Origin: Cohnella abietis
GTDB lineage: Bacteria; Bacillota; Bacilli; Paenibacillales; Paenibacillaceae
Reading direction: 5' to 3'
Length of the DNA: 64,000 bases
Assembly (NCBI RefSeq): GCF_004295585.1
Contig: NZ_AP019400.1
Coordinates: 1,889,501-1,953,500, forward strand
Shown one piece after another: positions 9,236-18,600 of the stretch; the stretch's first letter is position 1; each line of letters opens with the position of its first letter. The notes under the pieces are model-generated. The model searched no databases and had not been told where the DNA came from. It saw only the letters and a list, made by a program, of their open reading frames with translations. The position numbers and the translations under genes were made by a program.

Positions 9236-10090
9236 ATGGATAATCGAAGGAATGACCAGCGAATTAAATGGCTTATTTTACTCATTCCTACGCTAACAAT
9301 CGGACTTTGGGAATATGTGCGGCATGCGTTCTTGCTTCCTTATTTATCAATGGACCTGGGTAATTTGCTTGCTCCTTTTATCGTGCTGGCCGTAACATTG
9401 ACACTCGTTAGAGGCTTGTTCTCCCGGCTTGAGCAATCCCAGCAGGCGCTGCAAAATGAAAAGTCAACGAATGCAGCTCTCGAGGAGCGTGAACAGCTCG
9501 CTAGAGAATTGCACGACGGCATCTCTCAATCCTTGTTTCTTCTAGCAGTTAAGCTTGATCAATTAGATGAAATCCAAACGAATGAGCCTGTGAAGCAATT
9601 AGGAGCGGGTCTCAGAGAAACAGTAAGGGTCATGCATGAGGATGTACGACAAGCCATTGCTAGCTTGCGTCTTCCCCCTTCACCGGCAGCTGCTGCTTGG
9701 GTTGTGCCACTAAAGGAATTGCTTAGTGAAACTGCAGCTATAACAGAAGCGCAGGCTGAGTTTATTTGGAACATACCGGATGCAACCTTGACTGACAAAG
9801 AAAAGGTAGAGCTCCACGCTTGTTTGCGGGAGGCGCTTTTTAACGTTAGAAAGCATGCTAAGGCATCGAGGGTATTTGTAATTGGTGAACCAGATGACAC
9901 CGGAGGATTTCGATGCGCGGTTGAGGACGATGGAGAAGGCTTCATTGGTGATCCGTTGTTTGCACCGGGAAGGTTCGGTTTAAGAATGGTAAGAGACCGC
10001 GCACACGGTATGGGATGGACCTTCAACGCTGAACGCCGCGGTGATCATACAGTTGTGGAGCTGCTTAAGCTGGGAGGAAAGAGCACATGA
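9236..10090 (+). CDS. NarL-type sensor histidine kinase
   Basis: A 284-residue kinase. Two predicted membrane helices (about residues 12-28 and 40-60) with almost no extracytoplasmic loop suggest intramembrane sensing. A short coiled coil leads to the HisKA_3 box ARELHDGISQS with the phospho-accepting His near residue 93. The HATPase has the N box REALFNVRKHAKA and G boxes VEDDGEGF and GRFGLRMV. The stop overlaps the start of the response regulator by 4 bp (ATGA), so the pair is translationally coupled. It lies between two copper genes, which suggests but does not prove a copper-related or envelope signal. Confidence 0.9.
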   Translation: MDNRRNDQRIKWLILLIPTLTIGLWEYVRHAFLLPYLSMDLGNLLAPFIVLAVTLTLVRGLFSRLEQSQQALQNEKSTNAALEEREQLARELHDGISQSLFLLAVKLDQLDEIQTNEPVKQLGAGLRETVRVMHEDVRQAIASLRLPPSPAAAAWVVPLKELLSETAAITEAQAEFIWNIPDATLTDKEKVELHACLREALFNVRKHAKASRVFVIGEPDDTGGFRCAVEDDGEGFIGDPLFAPGRFGLRMVRDRAHGMGWTFNAERRGDHTVVELLKLGGKST

Positions 10091-10764
10091 GCGATCCTAT
10101 TCGTATTTTGCTTGTCGACGATCATCGTCACGCACGGGAAGGGATGCGGACTATTGTTTCCGCTGTTCCAGATTTTTTGATCATTGGGGAAGCCGCCACA
10201 GGAGAAGAAGCGCTACTATTGATGGACGAGCTGTTACCTGATCTCATTTTAATGGACATTAATATGCCAGGAATGGGTGGACTTGAAGCCGTTAAAATCA
10301 TAAAAAGCGCGCACCCAAGTGTGAAAATAATAATGGTAACTGTGTCCGATGACGTTTCCCATTTATTCGAGGCACTCAAGAAGGGGGCGCAGGGGTATTT
10401 GCTTAAAAACCTTAACCCTTCCGCTTGGCGGGACTATCTTCGCGCGGTAGCATTTGACGAGGCGCCGCTCAATCCGGAGCTGGCTATGTCTATTTTGCGT
10501 GAATTCGCAGATGCAAAGGCGAAGAACTCACCGGCCTTCGTTAAAGAGAAGGAACACGAAAGTGACGGATTGACTCCACGGGAGAAGGGGATTTTGCAGG
10601 AGGTTGCGCGTGGGCAAAAAAACAGGGACATTGCGGTGTCCTTGGGCTTGTCGGAGCATACCGTTAAAAACCACCTGAAGAACATTTTGCAGAAGCTGCA
10701 TTTAAATAACAGGGTCCAATTAACTCGCTATGCCTACGAACAGGGAATGGTAGAGACTGAATAG
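10087..10764 (+). CDS. NarL/LuxR-family response regulator
   Basis: A 225-residue regulator. The receiver domain has acidic residues Asp11-Asp12 (VDDHRHAREG) and the phospho-acceptor Asp57 in LILMDINMPG. The C-terminal LuxR-type helix-turn-helix is LTPREKGILQEVARG through SEHTVKNHLKNIL. It is the cognate partner of the kinase that overlaps its start by 4 bp, and a terminator follows. Its targets are unknown; the flanking copper genes are the first candidates. Confidence 0.92.
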   Translation: MSDPIRILLVDDHRHAREGMRTIVSAVPDFLIIGEAATGEEALLLMDELLPDLILMDINMPGMGGLEAVKIIKSAHPSVKIIMVTVSDDVSHLFEALKKGAQGYLLKNLNPSAWRDYLRAVAFDEAPLNPELAMSILREFADAKAKNSPAFVKEKEHESDGLTPREKGILQEVARGQKNRDIAVSLGLSEHTVKNHLKNILQKLHLNNRVQLTRYAYEQGMVETE

Positions 10765-10808
10765 TGTAAATCCTTGATGGAAGACGCATGATTGTCACAA
10801 AAGCTATA

Positions 10809-10842
10809 GGCATATGACTCTTTCGAGTCATGTGCTTTTTAT
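10809..10842 (+). terminator. Terminator after the response regulator gene
   Basis: Compact hairpin GACTC-TTTC-GAGTC extended by flanking pairs, followed by CTTTTTATT. Confidence 0.85.
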
Positions 10843-10904
10843 TAGGAGAAGCTATACTAGGGGATATCATCAAACTTTGGAAAAGAAAGGTCGGAATATA
10901 TCCC

Positions 10905-11519
10905 ATGAAAAAAAGCTTGGCGCTCACTCTTGTTTTATTATTCTCGATTGGTTTTGCTGGTCTGGCCAGCGCACACGTAACTGTCCAACCTAAAGAGGTT
11001 CCGGCAGGCTCCTATCAAGTATTCACGGTTCGTGTTCCATCTGAGAAAGATTCTGCAACGACTTCTGTAAAACTTGCTATTCCGGACAATGTTGCTGTAA
11101 GCCGCATTGAGCCTAAGCCGGATTGGACTTATGAGATTGAGAAGGGCGCGGAAAATAAATTCGTTAGCGTCACTTGGAAAGCAACAGGAAGCGGACTTGG
11201 CGCAACTGAATTCGGTGAATTCCGCGTACAGGGTAAAGTGGCTGACGATGCTAAGGAATTAGTGTGGAAAGCATACCAAACATACGCAGACGGCGAAGTT
11301 GTGGAATGGACTGGCGCTGCTGATGCAGACAAACCAGCCTCGGTAACTGCTGTAACAGCAGCTGCTGGCGGTGGCGATGGTCATGGTGCAGCAGGTGCTG
11401 GTACGGACAAAGATCATGATGGAGAAAGCCGCGATACGTTAACATTATCGCTTGCTATTGCAGGTTTGGCTGCTGGTGTATTGGCTCTGCTCATTGCTTT
11501 GTTCCGTAAGCGGGCGTAA
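10905..11519 (+). CDS. ycnI: YcnI-family copper-binding protein (DUF1775)
   Basis: A 204-residue exported and membrane-anchored protein. The signal peptide ends at SA before HVTVQPKEV, leaving an N-terminal His. YcnI proteins are known to bind Cu(II) through this mono-histidine brace with a conserved Trp, seen here in KPDWTYEIEK. The DUF1775 domain spans about residues 25-150, then a Gly/His/Asp-rich linker (GGGDGHGAAG, DKDHDGE) leads to a C-terminal helix and a basic tail for membrane anchoring. I chose the ATG at 10905 because the upstream in-frame ATG falls inside the preceding terminator; AAAGG lies 14 nt upstream, a weak site. It probably works with the YcnJ-like protein upstream. Confidence 0.88.
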   Translation: MKKSLALTLVLLFSIGFAGLASAHVTVQPKEVPAGSYQVFTVRVPSEKDSATTSVKLAIPDNVAVSRIEPKPDWTYEIEKGAENKFVSVTWKATGSGLGATEFGEFRVQGKVADDAKELVWKAYQTYADGEVVEWTGAADADKPASVTAVTAAAGGGDGHGAAGAGTDKDHDGESRDTLTLSLAIAGLAAGVLALLIALFRKRA

Positions 11520-11547
11520 AGAATATATATTTGTTTTGCCATACGGC

Positions 11548-11576
11548 TTGCTTGAACACTTTGCTTACCCTATAAT
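11548..11576 (+). promoter_or_regulatory. SigA-type promoter of the pheST leader
   Basis: TTGCTT at 11548-11553, a 17-bp spacer, and a perfect TATAAT at 11571-11576 lie just upstream of the T-box leader. Confidence 0.75.
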
Positions 11577-11589
11577 GATCTGTAAATGT

Positions 11590-11882
11590 GAAATGCATTG
11601 ATGGAGAAGAGTAAGCAGTGCCTTCTTTCAGGGAGGGAGCGCCGTAGACTGGGAGCGTTCCTAAGAAAATAGGCTGCTGAAGTTCGCTCCGGAGCAGTCC
11701 TTTGAACGATCGGCACGCCGATAAGTAGAAGGAACCGGCTGACGGCCCGTTACGCCGTATTAAGCGGGAATGTCTATGACGCGTAAACGTCTTTCGCAGC
11801 TCAATTGAGCCGTAGCGACATTTCAACAAAGGGTGGTACCACGGTCTTTTCGTCCCTTACGGGAGAGAAGGCCTTTTTCTAT
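11590..11882 (+). promoter_or_regulatory. T-box leader of pheST
   Basis: Contains the T-box core GGGTGGTACCACGG at about 11831-11844, followed by a terminator hairpin (arms around GTCTTTTCGTCCC and GGGAGAGAAGGCC) and a T run ending near 11880. Upstream is a stem I with the GAAGAGTAA entry motif near 11603. A TTC (Phe) triplet at 11683-11685 is a candidate specifier codon. The leader should sense uncharged tRNA-Phe and allow readthrough into pheS. Confidence 0.92.
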
Positions 11883-11908
11883 TTTAATACGATAAGGAGA
11901 GAATCGGA

Positions 11909-12943
11909 ATGAAAGAACGATTAGAGGCTCTGCGACACGAAGCGTTGGAGCAGCTTCACAAGGTGGCGGATGCCGCAAGCTTAAATGATCTTCGCGTTCA
12001 ATATTTGGGTAAAAAAGGACAGCTAACGGAAATATTGCGTGGTATGGGAGCATTAAGCGCTGAGGAACGTCCGATTATTGGGCAAGTTGGTAATGATGTT
12101 CGTGCTGCAATCGAGGCTGTCATTGCGGAAAAGCAAGACGGATTTGATCGCGCTGCGACTGCGCATCGTCTTCAAGCGGAGACGATTGATGTTACTTTGC
12201 CAGGCAAAGCAGTGAATTTAGGATCTGTTCATCCATTGAACAAGGTCGCTCAAGAAATTGAAGATATTTTTATCGGGATGGGGTACTCCATTGCTGAGGG
12301 TCCTGAAGTAGAAACCGATTTTTTCAACTTTGAAGCACTGAACCTGCCTAAAAACCATCCCGCACGCGATATGCAGGATTCCTTCTATATAACAGATGAA
12401 ATTTTGCTTCGCACGCACACGTCTCCCGTTCAGATTCGCACGATGAAAGCGATGAACGGTCAAACACCAGTTAAGATCATTTGTCCAGGTAAGGTTTACC
12501 GTCGCGATGATGATGATGCAACACATTCGTTCATGTTTAATCAGATTGAAGGCCTCGTAATCGGACCGAATATTCGGATGAGCGATTTGAAGGGTACGCT
12601 GCTGCAATTCGTTCGTGAGATGTATGGACCGCAAATGGAAATTCGTCTTCGTCCAAGCTTCTTCCCGTTCACTGAGCCAAGTGCAGAGGTTGACGTGACT
12701 TGCGCGCAATGTAGCGGAAAGGGCTGTCGGATGTGTAAGCATACAGGCTGGATAGAAATTCTTGGCTGTGGCATGGTTCACCCGAAGGTTCTTGAGCACG
12801 GCGGCTACGATCCGAATGAAGTGACTGGCTTTGCCTTTGGAATGGGTGTGGAGCGTATTGCTCTGCTTAAATACGACATTGATGATATTCGCCACTTCTA
12901 CGCTAACGACACGAGGTTTTTAACACAGTTCGCTAAGATTTGA
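11909..12943 (+). CDS. pheS: Phenylalanyl-tRNA synthetase alpha subunit
   Basis: A 344-residue catalytic subunit of the alpha2-beta2 enzyme that charges tRNA-Phe. The N-terminal coiled coil (residues ~1-85, tRNA-binding arm) leads into the class II core, with motif 2 around [21 protein letters not shown] and motif 3 [14 protein letters not shown]. The Cys-rich [12 protein letters not shown] segment is typical of bacterial PheS. AAGGAGAG precedes the ATG. It is the first gene after the T-box leader, with pheT 103 bp downstream. Confidence 0.97.
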   Translation: MKERLEALRHEALEQLHKVADAASLNDLRVQYLGKKGQLTEILRGMGALSAEERPIIGQVGNDVRAAIEAVIAEKQDGFDRAATAHRLQAETIDVTLPGKAVNLGSVHPLNKVAQEIEDIFIGMGYSIAEGPEVETDFFNFEALNLPKNHPARDMQDSFYITDEILLRTHTSPVQIRTMKAMNGQTPVKIICPGKVYRRDDDDATHSFMFNQIEGLVIGPNIRMSDLKGTLLQFVREMYGPQMEIRLRPSFFPFTEPSAEVDVTCAQCSGKGCRMCKHTGWIEILGCGMVHPKVLEHGGYDPNEVTGFAFGMGVERIALLKYDIDDIRHFYANDTRFLTQFAKI

Positions 12944-13046
12944 GTGAATGAATTGCAGGATAGTATGACTAAAGAGAATTAGTAAGTTGAGTAAGCAGTT
13001 AGGGAGTAAAGGGCAATTACTTTGTGGAAAATGAGGGGAGTATCCC

Positions 13047-15494
13047 ATGAACGTATCTTATCGGTGGTTATCCGATTATATCGATTTAAGCGGCATTACT
13101 CCGCAGCAATTGGCGGAAATGATGACTCGCGGAGGAATCGAAATAGATTCTGTACCGTCTAGAAATGCAGGTGTTAGTGGAGTTGTAGTCGGTTATGTAA
13201 AGACAAGAAACAAGCATCCTGATGCTGACAAGCTGAGTGTTTGTACGATTGATGCAGGTACCGGCGAAGATTTACAAATCGTGTGTGGGGCTTCGAATAT
13301 TGATGCGGGACAGAAGGTTCCAGTAGCAATGGTAGGTGCGAAGCTGCCTGGAGGCTTGGACATTAAGCGAGCGAAGCTACGCGGTGTAGAATCTCAAGGT
13401 ATGATTTGTTCAGCACGCGAGTTAGGTATTAACGATAAGCTGCTGCCTAAGGAGCAACAAGAGGGCATATTAGTGCTACCTGAAGAGACCGAAATCGGAC
13501 GAGACATCTTAGATGTGCTTGCGCTGAATGACTCTATTTTGGAGCTTGATTTGACGCCTAACCGTTCCGATTGCCTAAGCATGCTGGGCGTTGCTTATGA
13601 GGTTGCAGCCTTGACTGGACTTCCGTTGGAGCTGCCAGATCCGAGTAAGGATCTGTTTGCAACAACTGAGCTAACATCCGACCACGTGAAAGTATCAATT
13701 AGCGCGACTGAGTTATGCTCCATTTATACAGCGCGTTATATTAAGGGTGTACAAATTGGACAAGCGCCACAGTGGATCCAAAATCGACTCATTGCTGCGG
13801 GAGTTCGTCCAATCAATAATATCGTAGACATCACTAACTATGTCATGCTGGAATATGGTCAGCCGCTTCATGCATTCGATGCTGCGAAGGTTGCTGGTGG
13901 TAAAATAGAGGTTCGTCAGGCAGTAGAAGGCGAAATACTTGTGACGTTGGACGACCAAGAGCGCAAGCTTGAGCCACAAATGCTCGTTATCGCGGATGCT
14001 GAGAAGGCGATTGCTTTAGCTGGTGTTATGGGCGGGGCGAATTCTGAAGTGACTGCGAGCACGACAGATATTATTTTGGAATCGGCCAAGTTTGAAGGTG
14101 GAACGGTTCGTCGCACATCACGGCAATTGGGATTGCGGTCTGAAGCATCGGTACGATTCGAGAAAGAAGTAGATCAAGCTAGAGTAAGGGCTGCACTTGA
14201 TCGTGCTGCAGGCTTGATCGCTCGTTATGCTTCCGGTTTAGTAACAGAAGGTATAGTGGAGTCTGAGGTTTCAACTGTTGAGCCGGTTAAAGTTGAGCTG
14301 TCCTTATATCGTGTTAACGGAATGCTCGGCACTGAGCTGTCTTCCCTTGAGATCAAGACGATCCTTTCTCGCTTGCAGTTTGAGGCAGATACTAGCGGAG
14401 ACGGCAGTTGGACTGTTACCGTACCATCACGAAGAGGGGATATTACCCGTGATGTCGATTTGGTTGAAGAAGTAGCTCGTTTGCATGGATATGATGAAAT
14501 TCCGACCACTCTTATAGAAGGTCCTACAACAGCTGGTTCTCTAACGAAGCCGCAAGCGATTCGACGTGAATTGAGAAAAATAATGACAAGCGCGGGCTTA
14601 CAAGAGGCGGTTTGTTATTCTGTTACTTCTCTTCAGCGTACGACTTTGTTCAAAGAGCTATCCGGCTCGGCGAAGCCAATTGCTTTAGCAATGCCGATGA
14701 GTGAGGAACGTAGTGTACTGCGTACGACTTTACTACCGAGCTTACTTGAAGCGGCAGCTTATAATCTCACTCGCAAAAATAATGACTTGGCGCTACTCGA
14801 AATCGGAAATGTATACCATTCTGATGAAGCTGTGCTCACGCGTCTTCCACAGGAGAAGCCACGTGCGGCGCTACTGCTTAGCGGGAATCGTCGTTTAGCT
14901 AGCTGGAATCGTTCTGCTGAACCGGTTGATTTCTATGATGCTAAAGGCATTTTGGAGAAGGCTTTCGAAAGATTTGGTTTGTCCGGAAAAATTGCTTATG
15001 CAGCAGCTCAGCCTGAGGGCTTCCATCCGGGAAGAACGGCATCTATTACGATTCAGACTGAAAGAGGCACTGAATCAATAGGTTTTGTAGGACAGCTGCA
15101 TCCGGAGCTGCAGCGTGAGTTTGATCTTCCGGATACGTATATCGCGGAAATTGAGCTTACCCCTATTTATGAATATGCAGATAGTCAAATCAAATATCGT
15201 ACGCTGCCTCGATATCCAGCAATGGAAAGAGATATCGCTATCGTAGTTAATCGAGACGTATCTGGCGGTGCATTAACAGAGGCCATTACCGCTGCTGGCG
15301 GACCATTACTGGAGTCTGTAAAGGTGTTCGACGTGTATACAGGAGATCGAATTGGCAATGACAAGAAGAGCGTTGCATTGGCCCTTGTATACCGTCACGG
15401 AGACCGCACATTAACGGACGAGGAAGTTACGGAAGCTCATGCCCTAGTTTTGACTCAACTGGAACAATCTTTCGGCGCGGAACTTAGAAAATAG
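13047..15494 (+). CDS. pheT: Phenylalanyl-tRNA synthetase beta subunit
   Basis: An 815-residue beta subunit. The order is the N-terminal B1 and tRNA-binding (OB) domain with HPDADKLSVC near residue 57, B3/B4 editing domains in the middle with NRSDCLSMLG and the class II-like PRYPAMERDIAIVV region, and the C-terminal ferredoxin-like anticodon-binding domain (last ~95 residues). The length is normal. GGGGAG lies 6 nt before the ATG. It is co-transcribed with pheS and followed by a terminator. In Bacillus, zapA lies close downstream of pheT, and the same is seen here. Confidence 0.97.
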   Translation: MNVSYRWLSDYIDLSGITPQQLAEMMTRGGIEIDSVPSRNAGVSGVVVGYVKTRNKHPDADKLSVCTIDAGTGEDLQIVCGASNIDAGQKVPVAMVGAKLPGGLDIKRAKLRGVESQGMICSARELGINDKLLPKEQQEGILVLPEETEIGRDILDVLALNDSILELDLTPNRSDCLSMLGVAYEVAALTGLPLELPDPSKDLFATTELTSDHVKVSISATELCSIYTARYIKGVQIGQAPQWIQNRLIAAGVRPINNIVDITNYVMLEYGQPLHAFDAAKVAGGKIEVRQAVEGEILVTLDDQERKLEPQMLVIADAEKAIALAGVMGGANSEVTASTTDIILESAKFEGGTVRRTSRQLGLRSEASVRFEKEVDQARVRAALDRAAGLIARYASGLVTEGIVESEVSTVEPVKVELSLYRVNGMLGTELSSLEIKTILSRLQFEADTSGDGSWTVTVPSRRGDITRDVDLVEEVARLHGYDEIPTTLIEGPTTAGSLTKPQAIRRELRKIMTSAGLQEAVCYSVTSLQRTTLFKELSGSAKPIALAMPMSEERSVLRTTLLPSLLEAAAYNLTRKNNDLALLEIGNVYHSDEAVLTRLPQEKPRAALLLSGNRRLASWNRSAEPVDFYDAKGILEKAFERFGLSGKIAYAAAQPEGFHPGRTASITIQTERGTESIGFVGQLHPELQREFDLPDTYIAEIELTPIYEYADSQIKYRTLPRYPAMERDIAIVVNRDVSGGALTEAITAAGGPLLESVKVFDVYTGDRIGNDKKSVALALVYRHGDRTLTDEEVTEAHALVLTQLEQSFGAELRK

Positions 15495-15513
15495 GCAGGA
15501 AACAGTAAGGGAG

Positions 15514-15566
15514 GCAGCGAATACATCAAGACGCCGATTGGCTGAGATGGTTCGCTGCTTTTTTTT
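15514..15566 (+). terminator. Terminator after pheST
   Basis: Arms GCAGCGAA and TTCGCTGC enclose a 29-nt loop and are followed by eight T residues. Confidence 0.85.
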
Positions 15567-15624
15567 ACCTACAAATTATTATAAAATGGAACATTAACTA
15601 CGAACGCAATGGGGGGATCACGCT

Positions 15625-18600
15625 ATGGATATTAATGACAAAACGCGTGTGACCGTTGACATATACGGAACGCAATATACTCTAACGGGCCACACCAGCA
15701 CGGAATATATGAAACGGGTTGCCGCTATGGTCAACGAGCAGATGAGCAAAGTTAATAGCGGTTCACCTCGATTAGACTTACCTAAATTAGCGGTTCTTGC
15801 AGCTGTAAATATGGGCGATGAGCTCATGAGGCTTCGACGGGAAAGCGAACGGTTATTGCTGGAGGAGACTGAGCGTAAGCGATTGGCTGAAGAGCTGGAA
15901 AAATTGAAAGCGGAATCGGCTGAGGAGCTTATTAAAGTAAGGCAGCAGGCTGCGGAAGAGCTGAGCTCGGCTAAAGCCGAAGCGGTTGATGAGCTGGAGT
16001 TTCTTAAGGCTCAATCAGAGGAAGAGCTAGAGGACCTGAAGTCGAAAGCTGCAGAAGCTAAAGCGAAGATATTACAAGAGCTGGAACAGGTGAAGGCTGA
16101 GTCTGTACAAGCTAAGGCAAGGACTTCAGAAGAGCTAGAGCTAGTGAAGTCGCAGTGGAAGGAAGAGCTCGAAGCTCTGCGGGCTGACACCTCGGAAGAG
16201 CTCAATCGTGTGAAGGAGCAATCGGAGAACGAGCTTCAGGATGAGAGGGAGAAGGCAGCAAAAGCGCTTGAGGCTGAGAAGGCGAAAGCAGAACTAGAAT
16301 TTGAAGAGGCTAAAATTAATGCGGAGCTTGAGCTTGAGAGCGTGAAGGCACTGACCTCCAAGGAAAATGAGAGTATAAAAGTAGAATCGGCACAGCAGCT
16401 AGAAGAGCTGAGAGCACAGTCTGCATTAGAGCTTCAAAGGGTGAAATCTGAAGCAGGACAGATCAATCAACGTTTGAAGACGGAAGCAGCTCAAAATATT
16501 GAGGCTGTGAAGTCACAGCTAACAGAAGAGCTCGAGCTCGTGAAGTCACAGGCAGCTCTTGATGTGGAGAGCGCACGGGAAGAGGTGTCTGGACTTGCTA
16601 ACCAATTAGCGACGGAGAAAGCTGATTGGTTTAACAAGCAGACGGAGCTTAAGAATGGTTTTGCATCGGAAGTTGATACGTTGAAACAGAAGCATTCTAG
16701 TGAACTAGAAGAGCTGCTAAGCATTCACATCGTTGAATCTGAAGAACAAAGGCAGAAGCATGCTACTGAGATGGAAGCTGCTGAAAGCCGTAGATTAGCT
16801 GAAATAGAAGCTTTAGAGAGTCGAAGGAATGCGGAGATTGAAGCGATTGAGAATAAGAGAATAGCTGAAATCACATTGTTCGAAAATAATAAAGAAGCTG
16901 AAATTCAAGCGATAACAAGTAAAATGCAAGCTGAGCTCGACTCGTTGGAGAGCAGGACGAAAGAGGAAATACAGACTCTGGAACGGAAGCAGCAAGAGGA
17001 AGTTGAGTTGCTGGAAATGGAGAAGCAGCTTGAGCTCGAGGCTCTTAGAGAAGAGAAGCAAGCTGAGCTTCAAGCGTTGGAAGATAAGAGACAGGCTGAG
17101 ATTGAGGCGCTGGAGAACGAGAAGAAGACTGAGCTTCAGGCTTTGGAAGGTAAGAAGCAGGCTGAGCTTGAAGTGTTGAGAGAAGAGAAGCAAGCTGAGA
17201 TTGGTTTGCTGAAGAATGAGAAGCAAGCAGAAATTGAGGCGTTGGAGAGCAAGAAGCAGGGCGAGATTAAGTCGCTGTTAGAAGAGAAGCAAGCTGAGCT
17301 TGAGCTCTTAGAAATAGAGAAACAAATTGAGTTCGAGACGTTAGAAAGTAAGATGCAGGCACAGATTCAGCTGCTGAAAAATGAGAAGCAGGCTGCACTC
17401 GAGGCGCTGGAGAGCAAAAAGCAGAAAGAAATTGATTTACTGCAGGCTGAGAAGCAGGCAGAGATTGATACGCTGGAGAATGAGAAGCGGACTGAGATAA
17501 AGTCGCTCTTAGATGAGAAGCAAGCTGAGCTTGAGTCATTGAAAGAAGAGAAGCAAGCTGAACTTGAGTTGTTGGAAATAGAGAAACAAATTGAGTTTGA
17601 GTCGCTAGAAAGTAAGCTGCAGGCACAGATTCAGTTGCTGGAAAACGAGAAGCAGGCTGCGATTGAAGCGCTGGAGAGCAAGAAACGGGCAGAAATTGAG
17701 TTGCTGCAGGCTGAGAAGCAGGCAGAGATAAAGTCACTACAAGAAGAGAAGCAAGCTGAGCTTGAGTTGTTAGAAATCGAGAAACAAATAGAGTTTGAGT
17801 CGCTAGAAAGTAAGCTGCATGCACAGATTCAGCTGCTGGAAAACGAGAAGAAAACCGAACTCGAGGCATTGGAGAGTAAGAAGCAGGCAGAAATTGATTT
17901 GCTGAACAAAGAGAAGCAGATTGAGATAAAGTCGCTGTTAGAAGAGAAACAAGCTGAGCTTGAGCTCTTAGAAATAGAGAAACAAATCGAGTTTGAGTCG
18001 TTAGAAAGTAAGCTGCATGCACAGATTCAACTGCTGGAAAACGAGAAGCGAGCTGAGCTTCAGGCTTTGGAGAATAAGAAGCAGGCAGAAATTGATTTGC
18101 TAATTAACGAGAAGCAAGCTGAGCTCGAAGCGTTAGATAGCAAAAAGCAGGACGAAATAAAGTCGCTGTTAGAAGAGAAGCAGTCTGAACTCGAGTTATT
18201 GGAAATGGAGAAGCAGATTGAGCTCGAGACGTTAGAAAGCAAAAAGCAGGCAGAAATTGATTTGCTGAAGAAAGAGAAGCAAGCTGAGCTCGAGGCCTTA
18301 GAAAGCAAAAAGCAGGTAGAAATTGAGCTACTTGAAATCGAGAAGCAGAACGAGCTTGAAGCGTTGGAAAGTAAAAAGCAAGCTGAGCTTGAATTGTTGA
18401 AAGACGAGAAACAAGCTGAGCTTGAAGCGGTTGAGAGCAAAAAGAAAATTGAAATCGAATCTACAATTAGCCAGATGCAAGTTCAATTCGATGCATTAGA
18501 AAGCAAAACACGAGCGGAAATGGAAACATTGAAAAACCAATCAAGTCTCGAGCTACAACAGGTACAAACGGAGCTTCAAGATTTAGAAGCAATGTATACA

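Noticed and set aside
12218..12895. 225-residue minus-strand frame opposite pheS
   Set aside because: Lies wholly within the clearly coding pheS and has no homology I recognise.
17267..18022. 251-residue minus-strand open frame inside zapA
   Set aside because: It is the antisense of a Glu/Lys/Leu repeat lacking stops by composition; the sense frame is the one with ZapA homology and a start signal.
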